Shown: in pieces, positions 6,441 through 9,567 of the stretch
Numbering within the stretch: position 1 is the first letter of the stretch
How the letters are laid out: every line of letters starts with the position of its first letter
Source: Pseudomonadota bacterium
Lineage (GTDB): Bacteria; Pseudomonadota; Alphaproteobacteria; Rhizobiales; Afifellaceae
NCBI GenBank assembly: GCA_023417735.1
Contig: JAEZEK010000075.1
Location: 1 to 9,567 of the forward strand
Length of the DNA stretch: 9,567 nt
Direction of reading: 5' to 3'
Translations under genes and position numbers: made by a program
Notes under the pieces: model-generated
The model's input: the letters and a program-made list of their open reading frames with translations, nothing else
What the model was told of the DNA's origin: nothing
Databases searched by the model: none

Positions 6441-6465
6441 GATCGCTCCATTCTGGGAGGGATCG

Positions 6466-7533
6466 ATGAGAGCAGCACTCGCCGCGGCAATCCTGGCCGG
6501 GAGCAGCCTTCTTGCGCAGCCCGTCTTCGCGCTCGAGACGGTTCGCCTGACCATGTCGTCGAGCCATCCGACGGCGGTCGCCTGGGTCGGAGCGCTGAAG
6601 ACGCACGTCGTCGACAATGCCAACACGCGTCTCGAGGAGATGGGGTCCGACTACCGCATCGAATGGACCGAGGCGTTCGGCGGCTCGCTCTACGACTTCA
6701 ACGACACGCTCGAGGCGGTCGAGGAAGGCCTGACCGACATGGGCTGGGTCGGCTCACTGTGGGAGCCGGCCAAGATGCCGCTCCAGAACATCATGTTCGC
6801 GACGCCATTCGTGACCAGCGACGTGGTGCTGTCGATCGAGGTGATGAACGCCCTCAACGACACCATCCCGGAGATGAAGGACGAGTGGGACCGCCACAAC
6901 CTCGTCTTCCTCGGCGCCACCGTCTCCGACACCTATCACCTCTTCACCAAGTTCCCGGTGAACTCGCTGGACGATCTGAAAGGCAAGAAGATCGTCGGGG
7001 CGCCGGCGCTCGGGCCGTGGCTCGAAGGGACCGGCGCGATCCCGGTCGGCGGCGGGCTGCCGACCTTCTACCAGCAGATCCAGACGGGCGTCGCCGACGG
7101 GAGCATCATCATCCCCACCGGAGCCTTCTCGCTGAAGCTCTTCGAGGTCGCCCCCTACATCACGCTCGTCGACATGGGCGTGACGACGATCGGCGGGCTC
7201 GCCGTCAACAAGGACCGCTGGGAGGGGCTGCCGGAGGACGTCCGGAAGGTGCTTTCCGAACTCGGCCGCGAGTATAGCCGCGTCCATGCCGAGGAGGTCG
7301 CCGCCCGCTACGATTCCTCGCTCCAGAAGATGAAGGAGGCGGGCGCCACCATCACCGAGCTTCCGCAGGAGGAGCGCAGGAAGTGGGTGGCGGGCCTCTC
7401 CAACCTCGCCAAGACCTGGGTCGACCAGGTCGAGAAGTCCGGCACGCCCGGCAAGGAGATCCTGACGAAGTTCATGGATGAGGCGCGCTCGCGCGGCGCC
7501 GAGCCGCTGCGCGAGTGGGACAAGGAGCTCTGA
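6466..7533 (+). CDS. TRAP transporter substrate-binding protein, DctP family
   Basis: A 355-aa periplasmic solute-binding protein that captures substrate and delivers it to the DctQM permease encoded next. Residues 1-22 form a Sec signal peptide ending in PVFA, with cleavage predicted before Leu23. Family features are the VRLTMSSSHPTAVAW first strand (26-40), EAFGGSLYDFNDTLEAVEEGLTDMGWV (69-95), the hinge region VNSLDDLKGKKIVGAP (165-180), GGGLPTFYQQIQTGVADG (195-212) and a long helical C-terminus. DctP proteins normally carry an Arg after the LKG-K segment (as in LKLRVP of the sialate protein SiaP) that salt-bridges the substrate carboxylate; here that position appears to be Val177. The substrate is therefore uncertain and may not be a C4-dicarboxylate. 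The ATG has GGAGG at 6456-6460, five bases upstream. First gene of the operon; regulated by the operator in its promoter if the inference there holds. Confidence 0.93.
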   Translation: MRAALAAAILAGSSLLAQPVFALETVRLTMSSSHPTAVAWVGALKTHVVDNANTRLEEMGSDYRIEWTEAFGGSLYDFNDTLEAVEEGLTDMGWVGSLWEPAKMPLQNIMFATPFVTSDVVLSIEVMNALNDTIPEMKDEWDRHNLVFLGATVSDTYHLFTKFPVNSLDDLKGKKIVGAPALGPWLEGTGAIPVGGGLPTFYQQIQTGVADGSIIIPTGAFSLKLFEVAPYITLVDMGVTTIGGLAVNKDRWEGLPEDVRKVLSELGREYSRVHAEEVAARYDSSLQKMKEAGATITELPQEERRKWVAGLSNLAKTWVDQVEKSGTPGKEILTKFMDEARSRGAEPLREWDKEL

Positions 7534-7566
7534 CGAGCGCCCGTCCGGCCGACGCTTCTCTTGTTC

Positions 7567-7588
7567 CGGCCGGCCCTAGGGCCGGCCG
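7567..7588. repeat. Perfect 22-base inverted repeat in the dctP-dctQM gap
   Basis: Every base of this segment is self-complementary around a central CTAG, so the transcript can fold into a very stable stem of about nine G-C/C-G pairs with a four-base loop. It lies 33 bases after the dctP stop and 21 bases before the preferred dctQM start. Such hairpins after binding-protein genes commonly protect the upstream mRNA from 3' exonucleases or cause partial termination, so that the binding protein is made in excess over the permease. The bases that follow (CCTTGCTT) are only loosely T-rich. An upstream CCGGCCG (7545-7551) is a direct copy of the left arm and could form an alternative, weaker pairing. 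Confidence 0.8.
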
Positions 7589-7609
7589 CCTTGCTTGAAA
7601 CCGGTGCCC

Positions 7610-9556
7610 ATGCGCAAGGAAGACCGCCCCGCCGTCGCGGACATGCCGTCACGGGCGCTCGGCGCCCTCGCCTGGCTCTTCGCGGCGATGAGCGCAGCCT
7701 GGATCTTCGGGCTGATGATCCTGATCTGCTCGGACGTCCTGATGCGGTCGCTGTTCAACGCGCCGCTGATGGGCGTGCCCGAAATGGTGTCGCTGTCGGT
7801 GCCGGCGATCGTCTTCCTGGCGGCCGGGCTCTCGATCCGCACCGCCCGTTTCCTGCGCGCCGACTTCCTGTTCGGCCCCTTCGTCCGGAACAATCCGCGC
7901 GCCGGCGCGGTCCTCGCCTTCCTGTTCGATGCCGCCGGCCTCGTCATCTTCTGGAAGATGACGCTCGGCATCTGGCCGCGCTTCGCCTCCGCCTGGACGA
8001 CATCGGAGTTCTTCGGCGCCGTCGGCGCCTTCACCGGCCCGGTCTGGCCCTTCCTCGCCGCCATGCTCGCCGGATCGGCCCTCGCCACGGCGCAGTTCCT
8101 GGCGCTCGTCCTCGCCGATCTCGCGCGCCTGGTGGGACCCGGCTCCGGAGCGAAGCGGGAACCGGGCGGGGAGCGTACCGGCTGGGCGGTGCTCGCGGCG
8201 TTCCTCGCCGTTGCCGGCACCGGGCTCTACGTCCTCCTCTACGGCGACCTCTCGCCCGTGCAGATCGGGCTCGTCGCGATCGCGGGCATGCTGCTCCTCG
8301 TGCTCTCGGGGCTGCACATCGCGACCGCGCTCCTGCTCCTCTCCTTCTTCGGCATCTGGATGGTACGCGGCAATCCCGCCATCGCCGACCGCTCGCTGTC
8401 GCTCGCCGCGACCGGCGCCATCAGCTCCTACGGCTTCGGCGTGATCCCGCTCTTCATCCTGATGGGGCTCTTCGTGGAGATCGCCAATGTCGGGCGGGAC
8501 GCGTTCGCAGTCGCCGCGACCCTCCTGAGGCGCCTGCGCGGCGGGCTGGGGATCGCCACGGTGTTCTCGAACGCGGTGTTCGCCGCCATCACCGGCAGCT
8601 CCATCGCGTCGGCCGCCGTCTTCACCCGGGTCGCCGCGCCGCAGATGATGAGCCACGGCTACACGCGGCGCTTCGCGGTCGGATGCGTGGCGGGAAGCTC
8701 CGTGCTCGGCATGCTGATCCCGCCGAGCCTCCTCCTCATCGTCTACGGCCTGATCGCCGAGGTCTCCGTCGGCAAGCTCTTCACGGCGGCGATCCTGCCG
8801 GGCCTCCTGCTGGCCGGCACCTTCTCGGTCATGATCTTCGCGATGGCGCGCTTCGCGCCCGATTTCCTCGGGCGGCCGTCCGCGGCCGACGACGTCGAGA
8901 CGATCTCGCTCGTGGACTTCTCCACGAAGATGCTGCCGATCGTGCTCCTCGTCGCGCTCGTCCTCGGCGGCATCTATGCCGGCTTCTTCACGCCGACGGA
9001 ATCGGGCGCGGTCGGAGCCGCCGGCGCCTTCCTGATCGCGCTCGGACGGCGCAGCCTCGACTGGGAGAAATTCCGCCGCATCATGATCGAATGCGCCGAG
9101 ATCACCGCCGCGATCCTGGTGCTCATCATCGCCGCCAACCTCTACAGCCGCATGCTGACGCTGACGAGCATCCCGCAGACGGTGTCCGCCTTCATCGTGT
9201 CGGCGGATCTCGGGCTGGCCGGTTTCCTCGCCGTCTACCTCGTGATCCTGATCGTGCTCGGCATGTTCCTCGATTCCGTGTCGATCATGCTCGTGGTGCT
9301 GCCGCTGATGCTGCCGGTCGTGCAGTCGCTCGGCGGCGACCTCGTCTGGTTCGGCATCGTCACCACGATCGCGGTGGAGATCGGGCTGCTCACGCCGCCC
9401 TTCGGCCTGGCGGCCTACGTGGTGAAGGGGACGCTCCCGGACGGCACCGCCACGCTCAACGAGATCTTCGCCGGCGCCCTCCCCTTCGTCGCCGCGATGG
9501 TGCTCGTCACCGTCGTGGTGATGAGCTTCCCGGGCCTCAGCCTCGCGCTGCTCTGA
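7610..9556 (+). CDS. TRAP transporter fused permease, small plus large subunits (DctQM)
   Basis: A 648-aa inner-membrane permease in which the 4-TM DctQ and 12-TM DctM subunits are one chain. The DctQ part spans about 15-175, with SDVLMRSLFNAPLMGVPEMV (41-60), the family's R-x-x-FN-x-P-x-x-G-x-x-E pattern. A charged linker (176-190) and an extra helix (191-211) precede DctM; because DctQ ends inside and DctM starts outside, this extra helix restores topology. DctM signatures are AITGSSIASAA (326-336), GMLIPPSLLLIVYG (367-380), FFTPTESGAVGAAGA (459-473), GMFLDSVSIM (551-560) and EIGLLTPPFGLAAYV (590-604). It drives Na+-coupled uptake of the ligand bound by the DctP-type protein. No convincing Shine-Dalgarno precedes the ATG at 7610; in-frame TTG (7595) and GTG (7604) are alternatives, so the first residues are uncertain. 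Confidence 0.92.
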   Translation: MRKEDRPAVADMPSRALGALAWLFAAMSAAWIFGLMILICSDVLMRSLFNAPLMGVPEMVSLSVPAIVFLAAGLSIRTARFLRADFLFGPFVRNNPRAGAVLAFLFDAAGLVIFWKMTLGIWPRFASAWTTSEFFGAVGAFTGPVWPFLAAMLAGSALATAQFLALVLADLARLVGPGSGAKREPGGERTGWAVLAAFLAVAGTGLYVLLYGDLSPVQIGLVAIAGMLLLVLSGLHIATALLLLSFFGIWMVRGNPAIADRSLSLAATGAISSYGFGVIPLFILMGLFVEIANVGRDAFAVAATLLRRLRGGLGIATVFSNAVFAAITGSSIASAAVFTRVAAPQMMSHGYTRRFAVGCVAGSSVLGMLIPPSLLLIVYGLIAEVSVGKLFTAAILPGLLLAGTFSVMIFAMARFAPDFLGRPSAADDVETISLVDFSTKMLPIVLLVALVLGGIYAGFFTPTESGAVGAAGAFLIALGRRSLDWEKFRRIMIECAEITAAILVLIIAANLYSRMLTLTSIPQTVSAFIVSADLGLAGFLAVYLVILIVLGMFLDSVSIMLVVLPLMLPVVQSLGGDLVWFGIVTTIAVEIGLLTPPFGLAAYVVKGTLPDGTATLNEIFAGALPFVAAMVLVTVVVMSFPGLSLALL

Positions 9557-9564
9557 GGGGGAAG
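9556..9564 (+). promoter_or_regulatory. Shine-Dalgarno-like run after dctQM stop
   Basis: AGGGGGAAG begins at the last base of the dctQM stop codon and is the kind of purine-rich run that precedes a start codon by 5-10 bases. It suggests another gene of the same operon starting just beyond the right edge, probably a catabolic enzyme for the transported substrate or a regulator. The start itself is outside the window. Confidence 0.35.
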
Positions 9565-9567
9565 CGG

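Noticed and set aside
5121..6626. A 501-codon open frame on the minus strand opposite the topoisomerase gene
   Set aside because: It is an open antisense frame caused by high GC; its translation is low-complexity Ala/Arg/Gly-rich with no family motif, while the plus strand holds an intact topoisomerase.

Overview
The window is a very GC-rich stretch of bacterial chromosome with tightly packed genes. GC-biased third codon positions, a TPP riboswitch ahead of a thiM-type kinase, a stand-alone Lrp ligand-binding-domain protein, a single-copy poxvirus-type topoisomerase IB, a CoxL-like molybdenum hydroxylase and a TRAP transporter with fused DctQM together suggest an alphaproteobacterium, most likely Hyphomicrobiales (Rhizobiales). 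This placement is an inference from gene content, not from a marker gene. I saw no IS element, phage gene, tRNA, rRNA or CRISPR array.

Layout. (1) 1-583, minus strand: the 5' part of hydroxyethylthiazole kinase (thiM), cut by the left edge, preceded by a complete TPP aptamer. This is a thiamine-salvage locus that should be shut down by thiamine pyrophosphate. (2) 698-934, plus strand: a 78-aa stand-alone RAM (Lrp/AsnC effector-binding) protein, convergent with the next gene and separated from it by 3 bases. (3) 938-5124, minus strand: a probable three-gene transcription unit read from right to left. It holds a molybdopterin-binding large subunit of the xanthine dehydrogenase / CO dehydrogenase family without FAD or Fe-S partners nearby, a DUF1206 membrane protein 14 bases behind it, and an EamA/DMT exporter- or importer-type permease 87 bases further on. 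(4) 5265-6362, plus strand: DNA topoisomerase IB, divergent from the molybdenum enzyme across a 140-base spacer. (5) 6413-9556, plus strand: a TRAP transporter operon, made of a promoter with a LacI/PurR-like operator palindrome inside its spacer, a DctP-type periplasmic binding protein, a long perfect inverted repeat in the P-to-QM gap, and a fused DctQM permease. A Shine-Dalgarno-like run directly after the last stop suggests that the operon continues past the right edge.

The genes look like ordinary housekeeping and accessory metabolism; no multi-gene novel defence or biosynthetic system is visible. The points that most deserve attention are the regulation of the TRAP operon (operator in the promoter, intergenic hairpin, weak start for DctQM), the loss in its binding protein of the arginine that usually clamps the substrate carboxylate, and the orphan molybdenum hydroxylase subunit paired with DUF1206.
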